A stretch of DNA of 64,000 nt from Limisphaerales bacterium (lineage in GTDB: Bacteria > Verrucomicrobiota > Verrucomicrobiia > Limisphaerales > AAA164-E04): positions 1 through 64,000 of the forward strand of contig JAMASS010000026.1 of assembly GCA_024761205.1 (NCBI GenBank). Reading direction: 5' to 3'. How positions within the stretch are numbered: the stretch's first letter is position 1; every line of letters starts with the position of its first letter. The notes beneath the pieces were generated by a model. It worked only from the letters and a program-made list of their open reading frames with translations. It searched no databases and was not told the origin of the DNA. Positions 18,640 to 28,024 of this stretch are shown here, one piece after another. Both the position numbers and the translations under genes were made by a program.

Positions 18640-19371
18640 ATGTGTACGGTGACTTTCATTCCGACCCCGGATGGCTACCGCTTGGGCATGAACCGAGACG
18701 AGCAGCGAACGCGAGCCAAGGGAGGCTTCTCGGACTTGCGGCTGAAGGGTTTGTCTGTTCTCGGCCCTAGCGAACCGACCGGAGGTATGTGGACTTGCGC
18801 CAATGCTACATCGAGTGCTCTGGCGCTATTGAATTGGTATTCCAAACCGGTAGCGCCGATTAAAAATCCGGTTAGTCGCGGGGCACTGGTGGCGGCGTTG
18901 GCCGGATGTCGGCAATCCGGTGAGACTGCCAAGTCACAGCTTTTCAAACAACCTCTGAATCGCATCCTGCCGTTTCGATTGATTGTAGTTTTTGGAGCGG
19001 AGCAGTCGCTGCGTGAGTGGCGCTGGGATACGGAGAAAGTCACTTTCGTCGACCATTCCTGGTCCTCTCGACAATGGGCTTCCTCCGGCTATGATGAACC
19101 GGCCGTGCAGCGGTCACGTCAGGAGGTCTTTGAACGCGCCTTGTCACTTGAGGGCGCCGGTGAGATTGAATGGTTGCGTTCTCTGCATGGGAGCCATGAA
19201 CCGACGAAGGGCGCCTTGTCCATTTGCATGCATCGCAAGGAAGCGGCAACGGTCAGCTATACGGAGACTGACGTGGATCGTGAGCGAGTTCGGGTCCGAT
19301 ACTGCAATGGTCCACTCTGTGAATCAGGTTGGTGGCAAGAGCGGGAGATGAAATTGGAAACGCTGAAGTGA
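18640..19371 (+). CDS. NRDE (TANGO2-like) family protein
   Basis: A 243-residue protein beginning MCTVTFIPT, with NRDE at 18-21, the motifs that define the TANGO2/NRDE family. Cys2 is the conserved position that becomes the N-terminal nucleophile in Ntn-hydrolase-like proteins. Its exact role is not established; TANGO2 homologues are linked to heme and lipid handling. It begins 9 bases after the DedA/ATP-grasp stop and so probably shares an operon with it. Confidence 0.8.
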   Translation: MCTVTFIPTPDGYRLGMNRDEQRTRAKGGFSDLRLKGLSVLGPSEPTGGMWTCANATSSALALLNWYSKPVAPIKNPVSRGALVAALAGCRQSGETAKSQLFKQPLNRILPFRLIVVFGAEQSLREWRWDTEKVTFVDHSWSSRQWASSGYDEPAVQRSRQEVFERALSLEGAGEIEWLRSLHGSHEPTKGALSICMHRKEAATVSYTETDVDRERVRVRYCNGPLCESGWWQEREMKLETLK

Positions 19372-19443
19372 AGTGGGGAGAGTTTCCCTCGAGCCGGACT
19401 TTCGAACTTTCAAGTTCCAAGTTACGGGCGAGGTGCTCAGGCT

Positions 19444-19458
19444 AGCGAAGGAGGACGG
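19444..19458 (+). repeat. Core of a dispersed intergenic repeat (copy 2)
   Basis: AGCGAAGGAGGACGG, identical to 10819-10833, in the gap between the NRDE gene and the HD-domain remnant. Followed by GAGACTCTCGTCCCC, which is similar to the inverted arm seen at the third copy. Confidence 0.4.
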
Positions 19459-19553
19459 CTCGTGAGACTCTCGTCCCCGCTAAGGATTTTTGCTAGCGTC
19501 TGGTCGGAGGGGTGGTAGGTTATTCGAGCGATTTTCAGCTCTGGAACATCAAT

Positions 19554-19893
19554 ATGAAACGAGACGACGCCTGGAGATTTCTGAACGATATATGCCAAGT
19601 CCGAGTCTTTGCTGAAGCATGGGTTGGCCGTAGAAGGGACGGTGGGCGGATGCGCCCGGCGATTGGGTGGGGACGAAGAGACATGGGGCGTGATCGGGCT
19701 CTTCCATGATTTTGATTATGAGTGCTGGCCGGGTTCGGCTGATCATATGGAGAAATCGGCGGCCATCCTCAGAGAGAGAGATGGCGTCGATGAAGAGATT
19801 ATTGGTGCCATTTGGATTGTGACGGTCGCCTATGTTCGCCCCGGTCATCTTGTTGGCATGAAGGCGAGTAGCGTCAAAAAGAAGATGGAGTAA
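19554..19893 (+). pseudogene. HD-domain phosphohydrolase, frameshifted and internally deleted
   Basis: From ATG 19554 the frame begins MKRDDAWRFLNDICQ and then shifts by two bases at about 19600. It continues in the other frame as SESLLKHGLAVEG, then ARRLGGDEETWGVIGLFHDFDYE (HD metal motif), VDEEIIGAIW and VKKKME. The middle of the usual domain (SHADYTGVP...DELTGF block) is missing: the frame runs from GAIW straight to VAYVRPGHLVG. The family is a metal-dependent phosphohydrolase of about 180-190 residues. Confidence 0.75.
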
Positions 19894-20083
19894 AAGTCGT
19901 TTGTTGTTGTGGTGAGCCGGGAAGACATCTAACACAGAGCGGAACTCATGGAATTGCTATTGGAGGAATACATCGGGAGTGTGATTATGGTTCTCTAGGT
20001 GATTGCGCTTTTGCTGGGGTCTGGAGTCGTAATCATCTAGAATCAATTTGAACTCAGGCCGGGATGTGGATTAGGTTTCAAGG

Positions 20084-20563
20084 GTGAAATGTCTGGCATG
20101 TGATCGGGAATTGAGGTCGCGAAGTCTGGAAAAGGTCACGGTCGATGTCTGCGAGAGTGGGTGTGGTGGAATTTGGTTGGATGCGTTTGAGTTGGCGCGG
20201 GTAGATGAACAGCTGCCGCAAGGTCTCAAGGAGGTTGCCAGTGATCCGATGCTGGTGGCGGACAAGGATCGAAGACATGCCTGCCCACGGTGCGAAGGGA
20301 TCAAGATGCAACGGCATTTCTTCAGTAACGAGCATCGTGTGGAGGTGGATTCATGTCCCGGATGTGGCGGTTATTGGCTGGACGCCGGTGAGTTGACGGT
20401 TATTCGACAGGGTGTGAAAAAACCCAAGAAAAAGAAGGGGGCTGTGCGGGGGTTCATCCGCTCAGGCAGGAAAGAGCCCGGAAAGAAGAGGGCCGGGGCT
20501 GGTTTGAATCGGATTGCTCGTAAGCAGACCTCTTCTGGATTTTCTTTACTTGAGACGACCTAG
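20084..20563 (+). CDS. Zinc-ribbon protein with two TFIIB-type zinc fingers
   Basis: A 159-residue protein with GTG start after AAGGG. Two copies of the zf-TFIIB pattern are visible: CLACDREL...CESGCGGIWLDAFEL (3-37) and CPRCEGIKM...CPGCGGYWLDAGEL (about 67-104). The C-terminal part is very basic (KKPKKKKGA). Such proteins bind zinc and perhaps nucleic acid or protein, with no defined reaction. Its stop lies 16 bases before the TraB-like start; the two may be cotranscribed. Confidence 0.75.
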   Translation: MKCLACDRELRSRSLEKVTVDVCESGCGGIWLDAFELARVDEQLPQGLKEVASDPMLVADKDRRHACPRCEGIKMQRHFFSNEHRVEVDSCPGCGGYWLDAGELTVIRQGVKKPKKKKGAVRGFIRSGRKEPGKKRAGAGLNRIARKQTSSGFSLLETT

Positions 20564-20579
20564 TAATTCTGAAAACTCT

Positions 20580-21446
20580 ATGAGGATCTGCTCGCATCTG
20601 CACCTACGAGTCCTTCTGCTTGGACTGATTAGTCTATTCTTCGCCGGTGGTACGATTGTCGCAGGCCAGAGTTCCAAGTTTCTCCGATTTGTGAAGACTG
20701 GCTCGGGAGAGGGCCATGTGGATACGGCAATTGCCACCTACCGCATGGCTAACGGGATTGAGATTGCTTTGATCGGTGCGCTGCATATTGCCGACAAGGA
20801 GTACTTCGACACGCTAAATAAACGATTCCGTAACTACGACGTGGTGCTCTATGAGATGATTAAGGACAAACGAGTCCGTTCGGATCGAATGGGCCGGAGC
20901 ACCCACTTCGTTAGCCAGATGCAGATGATGATGAAAAATGTGCTGGCTCTGGAGTTTCAGTTGGAGGCCGTGGATTACGGTCAACCCAACTTTGTGCATG
21001 CGGATATGGACACGAAGACGTTTGCCAAGCTGCAGAGACAGAAGGGCGAGAACTTCTTCACACTCATGTTGCAATCGCTACTCCAGGAACGGCGCATGCA
21101 GTTGTCTGGCCAGTCAAAACCGTTGTCACCCTTTGAATTGCTCTCGGCCTTTTCGAGCAAAGACAGTGCCTACTCACTCAAGTGGCTGTTCGCCCAACAA
21201 CTCGATCAGATCGAAATGATGATTTCGGGAATTGATCAGGGAATGGACGGCAAAGGCTCCGTTATTGTCTCGGAACGTAACAAAGTGGCGATGGCAGTCC
21301 TTGACCAGCAACTCCGCCAACGGAAACGAAAGCTGGCCATTTTCTATGGTGCCGGCCATATGCCCGATCTGGAACAGCGTCTCTTGGCCCGAGGCTTTCG
21401 TAAAGTGCGCCACGAATGGCTAACGGCCTGGAACCTTCGCCCCTAG
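20580..21446 (+). CDS. TraB/GumN family protein
   Basis: ATG 20580 gives a 288-residue protein with a signal peptide (LRVLLLGLISLFFAGGTIVAG), so it is probably exported. Motifs typical of the TraB/PrgY/GumN family are present: IALIGALHIADKEYFDTLNK (GxxH), VLYEMIK, VSERN and IFYGAGHMPDLEQRLLARGF. The family has been proposed to act as metalloproteases or on signalling peptides; none of this is shown here. It follows the zinc-ribbon gene directly. Confidence 0.75.
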   Translation: MRICSHLHLRVLLLGLISLFFAGGTIVAGQSSKFLRFVKTGSGEGHVDTAIATYRMANGIEIALIGALHIADKEYFDTLNKRFRNYDVVLYEMIKDKRVRSDRMGRSTHFVSQMQMMMKNVLALEFQLEAVDYGQPNFVHADMDTKTFAKLQRQKGENFFTLMLQSLLQERRMQLSGQSKPLSPFELLSAFSSKDSAYSLKWLFAQQLDQIEMMISGIDQGMDGKGSVIVSERNKVAMAVLDQQLRQRKRKLAIFYGAGHMPDLEQRLLARGFRKVRHEWLTAWNLRP

Positions 21447-21488
21447 TAGGCGTTCCGGTCTGGAAGCCGGAGGAGAGAACCATCCGTC

Positions 21489-21689
21489 CTATTCCATAAG
21501 TTGTTTCTCGTCAGGGGACTTGACCAATATAATGGAACAGCCACCGTGTTTCTTGGAGAGCGCCACCTTCAATGCCCAGATACTGACGGGGATTGAACCA
21601 AGCCAACCCAGCATAAAGACGATAACACCGCTGAAGAGACTTAATACCACGCCAACAAGACCACTCACAAGAGTGGCGCGCCAAACCAT
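21489..21689 (-). CDS. Small membrane protein, hypothetical
   Basis: A 66-codon minus-strand frame converging on the TraB gene. Its first two thirds are one long hydrophobic region (LVSGLVGVVLSLFSGVIVFMLGWLG) followed by a basic tail, as in small inner-membrane proteins. In another frame upstream, MEHTKTNLENTRSLFGGQ precedes it, so the gene may be longer with a frameshift. No family recognised. Confidence 0.35.
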   Translation of the reverse strand: MVWRATLVSGLVGVVLSLFSGVIVFMLGWLGSIPVSIWALKVALSKKHGGCSIILVKSPDEKQLME

Positions 21690-21955
21690 TGACCACCAAA
21701 TAGAGAGCGTGTGTTCTCGAGATTGGTTTTAGTGTGCTCCATATTGCATTCCAAGATGGGGATTGGTGTTTTTGCCGACTCGGCTGATTGGAATCAGTCA
21801 AGAGACTCGTCGATTCCATGTCAATGGGAAACGCCGCTTCTCGTGTTGCATCTTGGAGGGGATCCGAGGTAAGGTTCCAATTTCATCAGTACGGATGCTG
21901 GACTAGCGGACCAAGCGGTTTGACGTGTATTGTTATTAACTCGAATTAATTGATT

Positions 21956-23350
21956 ATGAACGAAAGCTCAGTTCAATCCACGACACGTCGTGAGTTTATT
22001 AAGAACACTGGAAGAGTCGCTGCGGTTTCGGCTCTCGCCGGTCAAGCGATCCCCCACGTGCATGCTGCCGCCGATGACACGATCCGTGTTGCTCTTGTGG
22101 GTTGCGGTGGTCGTGGCACGGGTGCTGTCGCGAATGCTTTAAGTGTGCCTAATGGCCCGACCCAATTGGTCGCCATGGCGGATGTCTTCGATCACCGCTT
22201 GTCCAGTAGCTATGATGCCCTGAAGAAGCACTTCACCAACCAGATCGATGTACCGCAAGAGCGTCGCTTCATTGGGTTTGACGGATACAAGAAAGCGATC
22301 GATTCCTTGCGGCCCGGTGATATTGTTATCTTCGCAACGCCGCCAGGATTCCGCTGGGTGCACTTCACCTACGCGATCAAGAAAGGGATCAATGTGTTCA
22401 TGGAGAAGCCGGTGACAGTCGATGGCCCAACGACGCGGCGGATGCTTGATCTTGGCAAAAGGGCTGATGAAAAGAACCTGAAGGTTGGCGTTGGCTTAAT
22501 GGTCCGGCACTGCCGTGCTCGCCAAGAGCTTTTCGATCGAATTCAGAATGGTGAGATTGGTGATGTGATTTCGATGCGTGCCTACCGCATGCATGGTCCG
22601 GCGGGGTCGGCATTCGCAAATCCAAAGCCGGATAACATGAGCGAGTTGATGTACCAAATCGCTCGGTTTCACAGCTTCTTGTGGGCGAGCGGCGGGCTGT
22701 TCAGCGATTTCTACATTCACCAAGTTGACGAGTGCTGCTGGATGAAAAACACCTGGCCGGTCAAAGCCCATGCGCTCGGCGGTCGACACTATCGTGACGG
22801 CAAGGTGGACCAGAACTTTGATTCCTACGCCGTCGAGTACACCTTTGAAGACGGCACCAGCTTCCACATGAACGGTCGCACCATGGTGGGCTGTCACGAC
22901 CAATTTGCCAGCTATGTCCACGGGGCCAAGGGCTTGGGCATCGTCTCCTCGAATGCTCATTCTCCGGGACGCTGCCGCACGTTCAAAGGGCACAAGCTGA
23001 CCCGCCCCAACATGATCTGGGCCTATCCGCAACCGGAAAAGAATCCGTACGATCTGGAATGGGAAGATCTGATTGATGCCATCAAGAACGACAAGCCTTA
23101 CAACGAAGCCGAGCGAGGCGCGATCGCGAGTATCGTGACCTCCATGGGCCGCATGGCCGCCCACACCGGTCAAGTCGTCACCTACGACGATATCTTAAAC
23201 AGCGACCACGAGTTCGCGCCGAACATTGATAAGTTGACCTTCGATTCCGACGCACCACTCATGGCGAGCGCCGACGGCAAATACCCCGTCCCACTGCCGG
23301 GCATCTCCCGCGACCGCGAATACGACGACGCCCTCATGCAAGCAATCTAA
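21956..23350 (+). CDS. Tat-exported Gfo/Idh/MocA family oxidoreductase
   Basis: ATG 21956 gives 464 residues. The N-terminus is a Tat signal (TRREFIKNTGRVAAVSALAG), so the protein folds in the cytoplasm with its cofactor and is then exported. The Rossmann part follows: IRVALVGCGGRGTGAVANAL (GxGxxG), DIVIFATPPGFRWVH, and EKPVTVDGPTTRRML with the catalytic Lys of the EKP motif. The C-terminal alpha/beta domain (SGGLFSDFYIHQVD) is typical. Enzymes of this family act on sugars and cyclitols with NAD(P); exported members are common in PVC bacteria. Substrate unknown. Confidence 0.88.
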   Translation: MNESSVQSTTRREFIKNTGRVAAVSALAGQAIPHVHAAADDTIRVALVGCGGRGTGAVANALSVPNGPTQLVAMADVFDHRLSSSYDALKKHFTNQIDVPQERRFIGFDGYKKAIDSLRPGDIVIFATPPGFRWVHFTYAIKKGINVFMEKPVTVDGPTTRRMLDLGKRADEKNLKVGVGLMVRHCRARQELFDRIQNGEIGDVISMRAYRMHGPAGSAFANPKPDNMSELMYQIARFHSFLWASGGLFSDFYIHQVDECCWMKNTWPVKAHALGGRHYRDGKVDQNFDSYAVEYTFEDGTSFHMNGRTMVGCHDQFASYVHGAKGLGIVSSNAHSPGRCRTFKGHKLTRPNMIWAYPQPEKNPYDLEWEDLIDAIKNDKPYNEAERGAIASIVTSMGRMAAHTGQVVTYDDILNSDHEFAPNIDKLTFDSDAPLMASADGKYPVPLPGISRDREYDDALMQAI

Positions 23351-23370
23351 GCGTTCAACGCAGACAGGAG

Positions 23371-23405
23371 AAAGCGGTTGACACAATTCGCCAACCGCTT
23401 TTTTT
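23371..23405 (+). terminator. Rho-independent terminator of the oxidoreductase gene
   Basis: AAAGCGGTTG pairs with CAACCGCTTT across an 11-base loop and runs into seven T. It starts 20 bases after the stop codon. Confidence 0.85.
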
Positions 23406-23815
23406 GCGAGCGTTAGCGAGAAAAGATGCGAGCGTCCCCGCGAGTCGGTGTTCGCTAATCCAGCATCAACGGTTCGGCGAGGGGTATTCCGTCCTGCTTC
23501 GCTAAGCTTTGGAGGGACGGTGCTCGACAGCGTTTTGCTTCATCTGGGGCTTGACCCGGATTTCTCGCCAATAGAGATAGCCGTCATGAGGCGGCCGAGA
23601 TTTTGAAGGCTTCTCGAGGATGAAGCGGCGGGCGGCTTGAGCCCCGGTTCGCCCACTGGGGCCTTGCGAGGCCCATCTCTTGGCCACGTTTGCTACTGCT
23701 GCGGATTGACAACGGGAGACACAACGGCGGAGGGGTTGGAGCGGCTAGGGGGCAATCCCTATGTTTCCCCGACCTCACTGCCGTTGGACAAGCCCTTATT
23801 GGAGAGAAATCCAGA
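23406..23815 (+). other. Intergenic stretch with an inverted repeat copy, no gene recognised
   Basis: This GC-rich gap holds the third, inverted copy of the repeat core (23489-23503, one mismatch) inside a longer sequence with GGAGGGACGG. Open frames on both strands give low-complexity Pro/Arg/Ser-rich proteins without motifs. It separates the convergent oxidoreductase and sulfatase genes. Confidence 0.5.
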
Positions 23816-26014
23816 CTAGAGCCCCAACTCAACCAATTTCGGTTCAATCGCCTGCGCCCACTGGGCATACCCCTCTTCACTCAGGTGGAGATAGTCAGGC
23901 ATGATCTCACGCGACAGGGTGCCGTCGGTCTCTAAGAAAGCATCACCGATATCCAGGTAGTGAACCCGTTCGCCATCATGAAAACGTCGGATGTGTTGAT
24001 TGATGGCGATATTGTTCAATCGCTTTTCGTCGAACGAATCCTTTCCTCGAGGAAAAATCCCTAAGAGCAGAATTTTGGTATCCGGCGTTCGTTCTTGGAG
24101 GATCTCCAGTATCGAGCCGACGCCAGCGGCGACTTCATTCGGTGCTTGTAAGTGATGACCGGTGTTGTTCGTCCCGATCATCATCACCGCGACCTTTGGT
24201 TTGACGTTGCTCAAATTGCCGCGAGTGAGTCGCCAGATAACGTGTTCCGTGCGGTCGCCGCTGAAACCGAGGTTAATCGGTTTCCGATCCTCGTAGAATT
24301 GCTTCCAAACGGCCTTTCCTTTGCCTTCCCAGCCTTGCGTGATCGAGTCACCGATGAAGGCCAAGTCAAACCCACCAGCTTTGGCTTTTTCATTGGCGAG
24401 CTGGTTGCGTTTCTGCCACCAGTCTTCGTCGCCACGAGTCATCGGAATCGTCGCCGAATTTACGGCATAGAATTTTCGGAGATCGCGATAGCGTTGTTGC
24501 AGTGCGCGTAGGATCGGTTGGTATTCGGACTCGGCATGCACACTGCGCATTTCTTGCGGGTCTTTTACGAGATCAAACAACTGCCACTGGCGCCCTCGCG
24601 GAAAAAACATGAGTTTGTGCTGTTGGGTGCGAATACCGTCATGGATGGGGACCTCATGTGCAGCCGCGTTTTCGTAGTAGGCGTAGTAGATGGCATCCCG
24701 ACAATCTGAAGTCGCTCGTGAGTTGTTCTTGAAGACTGGGATGAGACTGCGGCCTTGGATGTCTTCGGGAATCGGAACGCCCGCGGCCTCAAGAAAGGTG
24801 GGGGCGTAGTCGATGTTCTGGATCAAGGCGGTCGATTCTGTTCCCGGGGTGATCACTCCCGGCCAGCGGATGAGGAAGGGCATCTTGAGCGATTCCTCGA
24901 ACATCCAACGCTTGTCATACCAGCCGTGTTCACCGAGATAAAATCCCTGATCGGAAGAGTAGATGACAATGGTGTTTTCAGCCAGACCGTTGGCATCAAG
25001 GTAGTCCAGCACGCGCCCGACGCCTTCATCCACTGCCGCCACCGTACGAAGATAGTCTTTGATGTATCGTTGATACTTCCAGCGAGTGATCTCCTTTTCC
25101 GATAATTCGCCGGCTTTCATTTTTTCGAGGAAGGCTTGGTTCTCTGGTTCGTATTGTTTGTCCCAAGCAGCCCGTTGCTCGGCATTCATTCGTTGATATT
25201 CGCGATTCCGAAGGCGCTGGAAGTGTTCCGGAAACTGCGGATCGCCGTGGAGTTTCGCATCGTGGCCCCAATGAAAGTGACTTTTGATCGACATCTTGTT
25301 TTCCTTTAACAAGTGAGTGCGTCCGGAATAGTCATCAAACAGTGAATCGGGTTCCGGAACGTCAACACCGTCAAACATCGACAGATGGCGCAACGCAGGC
25401 GACCAGTTGCGATGTGGCGCCTTGTGCTGGCACATAAGGATGAAGGGTTTTGACTTATCGCGGTCCTCATCCAGCCATTTTAGGGCCCGATCCGTCACAA
25501 TATCCGTGCAGTAACCGGTGTAGCGTTTTCGGGTGCCACCCATTTGGAGAAAGTCGGGATTGAAGTAGTTGCCTTGACCGGGCAGGACTTCCCAATAGTT
25601 GAAGCCGGTCGGGGTGGATGAGAGATGCCATTTCCCGACGAGTGCAGTCTCGTATCCGGCGCCTTGGAGCAACTTGGGAAAGGTCATTTGAGAACCGTCA
25701 AACCGTTCACCATTCCGGAGGAAACCATTAATGTGACTATGCTTCCCCGTTAGGATGCACGCGCGGGAAGGGCCGCAAATAGAGTTGGCACAAAACGAAT
25801 TGACAAACACCGATCCTTCCTTGGCCAGGCGATCGATGTTCGGCGTTTGATTGATCTTCGAACCGTAGGCACTGATGGCCTGAACAGCGTGATCATCCGA
25901 AAAGATAAACACAATATTGGGGTGTTTATCTGCACTAAGTGTGGAGGGATGGGCGGCAAACGCAGCAAACAAGATCATGGCCAGCCGACGAACGAAGGCA
26001 AAACAGGCTTTCAT
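23816..26014 (-). CDS. Secreted sulfatase fused to an SGNH/GDSL esterase
   Basis: ATG 26014 gives 732 residues and a proper signal peptide (LAMILFAAFAAHPSTLSA); the longer frame to 26083 has an unlikely extension. Residues about 31-480 form a family S1 sulfatase: NIVFIFSDDHA, formylglycine site Cys80 in CGPSRACILTG, ETALVGKWHLSS, SDQGFYLGEHGWYDK. The C-terminal part is an SGNH hydrolase with FIGDSITQGW (Ser557), GFSGDRTEHV, IGTNN (614-617) and PDYLHLSEEGY (Asp707, His710). Both halves have complete active sites. The fusion would remove sulfate and an acyl (for example acetyl) group from the same polysaccharide outside the cell. Cys80 needs an anaerobic or FGE-type maturase, none of which is in this window. 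Confidence 0.88.
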   Translation of the reverse strand: MKACFAFVRRLAMILFAAFAAHPSTLSADKHPNIVFIFSDDHAVQAISAYGSKINQTPNIDRLAKEGSVFVNSFCANSICGPSRACILTGKHSHINGFLRNGERFDGSQMTFPKLLQGAGYETALVGKWHLSSTPTGFNYWEVLPGQGNYFNPDFLQMGGTRKRYTGYCTDIVTDRALKWLDEDRDKSKPFILMCQHKAPHRNWSPALRHLSMFDGVDVPEPDSLFDDYSGRTHLLKENKMSIKSHFHWGHDAKLHGDPQFPEHFQRLRNREYQRMNAEQRAAWDKQYEPENQAFLEKMKAGELSEKEITRWKYQRYIKDYLRTVAAVDEGVGRVLDYLDANGLAENTIVIYSSDQGFYLGEHGWYDKRWMFEESLKMPFLIRWPGVITPGTESTALIQNIDYAPTFLEAAGVPIPEDIQGRSLIPVFKNNSRATSDCRDAIYYAYYENAAAHEVPIHDGIRTQQHKLMFFPRGRQWQLFDLVKDPQEMRSVHAESEYQPILRALQQRYRDLRKFYAVNSATIPMTRGDEDWWQKRNQLANEKAKAGGFDLAFIGDSITQGWEGKGKAVWKQFYEDRKPINLGFSGDRTEHVIWRLTRGNLSNVKPKVAVMMIGTNNTGHHLQAPNEVAAGVGSILEILQERTPDTKILLLGIFPRGKDSFDEKRLNNIAINQHIRRFHDGERVHYLDIGDAFLETDGTLSREIMPDYLHLSEEGYAQWAQAIEPKLVELGL

Positions 26015-26695
26015 GCCCCTTAGAATTGAAAACGTAGGGTCAACGGTCAAGTCTTGACAGAGGTGTTGGCCGGTGAGCCCCAAAGGGCCGCGCCCGCCAA
26101 CGAACTATAAGCCAGAAGGAATCCTCTCGGACACCGAAGACCGCCGATCCAGCCCAGCGTTGGCGTCCTCGCTAAGGATTGCGTTGTGTCCTTGGGATCG
26201 GTCCCGCCGCCGCGCACCTCCTCAGAATGGGCGGTCGGACAACAGGTCATCGCCCAGCCAGTCCAGGCTGATTGCATGGACCCGTCTCCGCCGGTTTCCC
26301 TTGGAGCCCGCCAACTCCCAAGCGTTGGGCGTCAACCGCATCGTTACGCGCCGAGCCTCCAAAACCATATCACGCCTCGTTCACGCTTAAAGAACGGGAA
26401 AGTGAACGTCGTCGGAGAAGGCCATGCCGTGGACTTCTCCGACGGCTTCTCGGCAACTAAAATCCCCCCCGTGAGGGCCCGTGTGGTCCAATCGATGGTA
26501 TACCCTGTCTAGCTTGCTTTTAAGGTGGGTGATCTCCCGACCATCCCGTACGACGGTCGAAGATCTCCAGACGAATAGGCCTGAAGACCATCACTCAGCA
26601 GCGTGGTAAGCTGGAAGCCCTCCCACGACTATGGCGGGAGGGGGGACTTTTGACCGGGAGGCGGCCGTGATTAGCAGGCATCTGGGTTAATCACG
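26015..26695 (+). other. 680-base gap with one strong hairpin, no gene recognised
   Basis: GC-rich DNA between the sulfatase start and the ABC-permease remnant. At 26410-26444 an 11-bp perfect stem (CGTCGGAGAAG with its complement) surrounds a 13-base loop. The open frames are Pro/Ser/Arg-rich and show no motif. The sulfatase promoter must lie near 26015-26150, but no clear -10/-35 pair can be named. Confidence 0.45.
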
Positions 26696-27934
26696 ATGTT
26701 GTTCCCATTCTTCACGAATCTTTTTGAACGGTTCAATACGGCTGTTGATCTTGGTGATTTCCTTTGGATAGAATTCGAGCATCCAGAATTTGTGAGAGAA
26801 CTGCGGGGTGATCTTCTTTCTTCTGGGCCTCATCGCTGTTTGGCTTGCTGTGGGTCCCTCGCCAAGGAGATTCAGGAATGCCAAATACAGATGATTGCCG
26901 TGAAACCGATCGCCCGGTGGCAGGTCTGGCCCGGCATTACCGCGTTGAATTTTGACCTGTTGCTGGTCAGCGGGATCATGGTCCTTGGCCTGCTCTATGT
27001 CGAAGGGGACAAACTCCATCCTGAACAGCACCAACAACTCAAGAAGAAGGTCCCTCGTCTCGCCCCCGCCAGCCTCTCTCCGAGCCCCTCCCCGGCTTGA
27101 GCGCTGATGTCGAGCGGATATCCAACGAGCAACACTGTCGGGAGGGCATTGCCACACTGGATGAAGCCTATGTGCGCGAAAAGATCGAGGAAGAGGTTTG
27201 GATACTTAACCAGATCGTTAAGCCGAAACATCTTCGCAAGTGGGAAATCGACTTCGACTGGCGATACCGCCTCGTCGACGACAAGTCGCTCCACCTCCGC
27301 CTTAAATTCTACACCGCCCAAGCCTCTGAATCAGAAAATTATCCCACGCTCTGAATCGTAGGGAATCCCAATTGCGGCATGTTCTGGCGCGAGGAACTAA
27401 ACCTGAGTCCCATCGCGTTTCATGAAATTCGCCAGCCCCGCGGGATCTAATCAATGACAATGGCATTTTGCGCATCGAGTGCCGCAACTACACCCCCGCC
27501 AGCCTAATCTTTCCGGTAGACGAACGCCTTGAGGTACTGTTTCCGGAAGGCAGCTTTATTCTGAACTTTGCTCGTAGTGTCAGTGATCCTGCTCTGGCTC
27601 GCTCTCCGGCCAGTCTTGGGCTTCATTGCAGGCAGCATCCTTTCGTTTCCCGTGGCTTCTTTCTTCGTCTTCGCTCTGCTGTCTGTCGATGGCCTTCTTC
27701 GGCAATCTCCTAAACCCGGTCGTGACCGACGGGACGATCTCCGTATTGGTGCCGTTCTTCCAAGTTTTACTCCGTGTGATTGAGGCGATTCAAACCATCG
27801 CTCCGATCGAGGTCCTCGCGTCCGTACGCAGTATTCCGGTCGATCAGCTGTTTCTGGCGTTTCTCAAGCTAAATTTTTTTATGGGCCTGCCGCTTGCCGG
27901 TCTCGGCATGCACCTCTTCAGCCGGAACGGATGA
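26696..27934 (+). pseudogene. ABC-2-type transporter permease, broken into several frames
   Basis: Successive frames carry pieces of one protein family. HPEFVRELRGDLLSS (about 26780) is the usual N-terminal phrase. Next comes a periplasmic region: YVREKIEEEVWILNQIVKPKH (about 27165) with DKSLHLRLKFYTAQ, then LSPIAFHEIRQPRG, YTPASLIFPVDERLEVLFPEGSF (about 27490). A membrane end follows (GSILSFPVASFFVFALLSV, then APIEVLASVRSIPVDQLFLAFL and GMHLFSRNG). I know this domain order from verrucomicrobial exporters in which this permease is followed by a TPR-like membrane protein. Stops at 27353 and near 27450 and several shifts inactivate it. Confidence 0.65.
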
Positions 27935-28024
27935 CTCGCCGGCGCTCATCTTTCAAATTGTTGTCGGCCTGGTAATGCTGCTCGCCATCTGAGCAATCAC
28001 ACCACGCAACAATCGTTAAACCGC

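Noticed and set aside
22496-23173. 225-codon minus-strand frame opposite the oxidoreductase
   Set aside because: The plus-strand Gfo/Idh gene has complete family motifs over the whole stretch; the minus frame has none.
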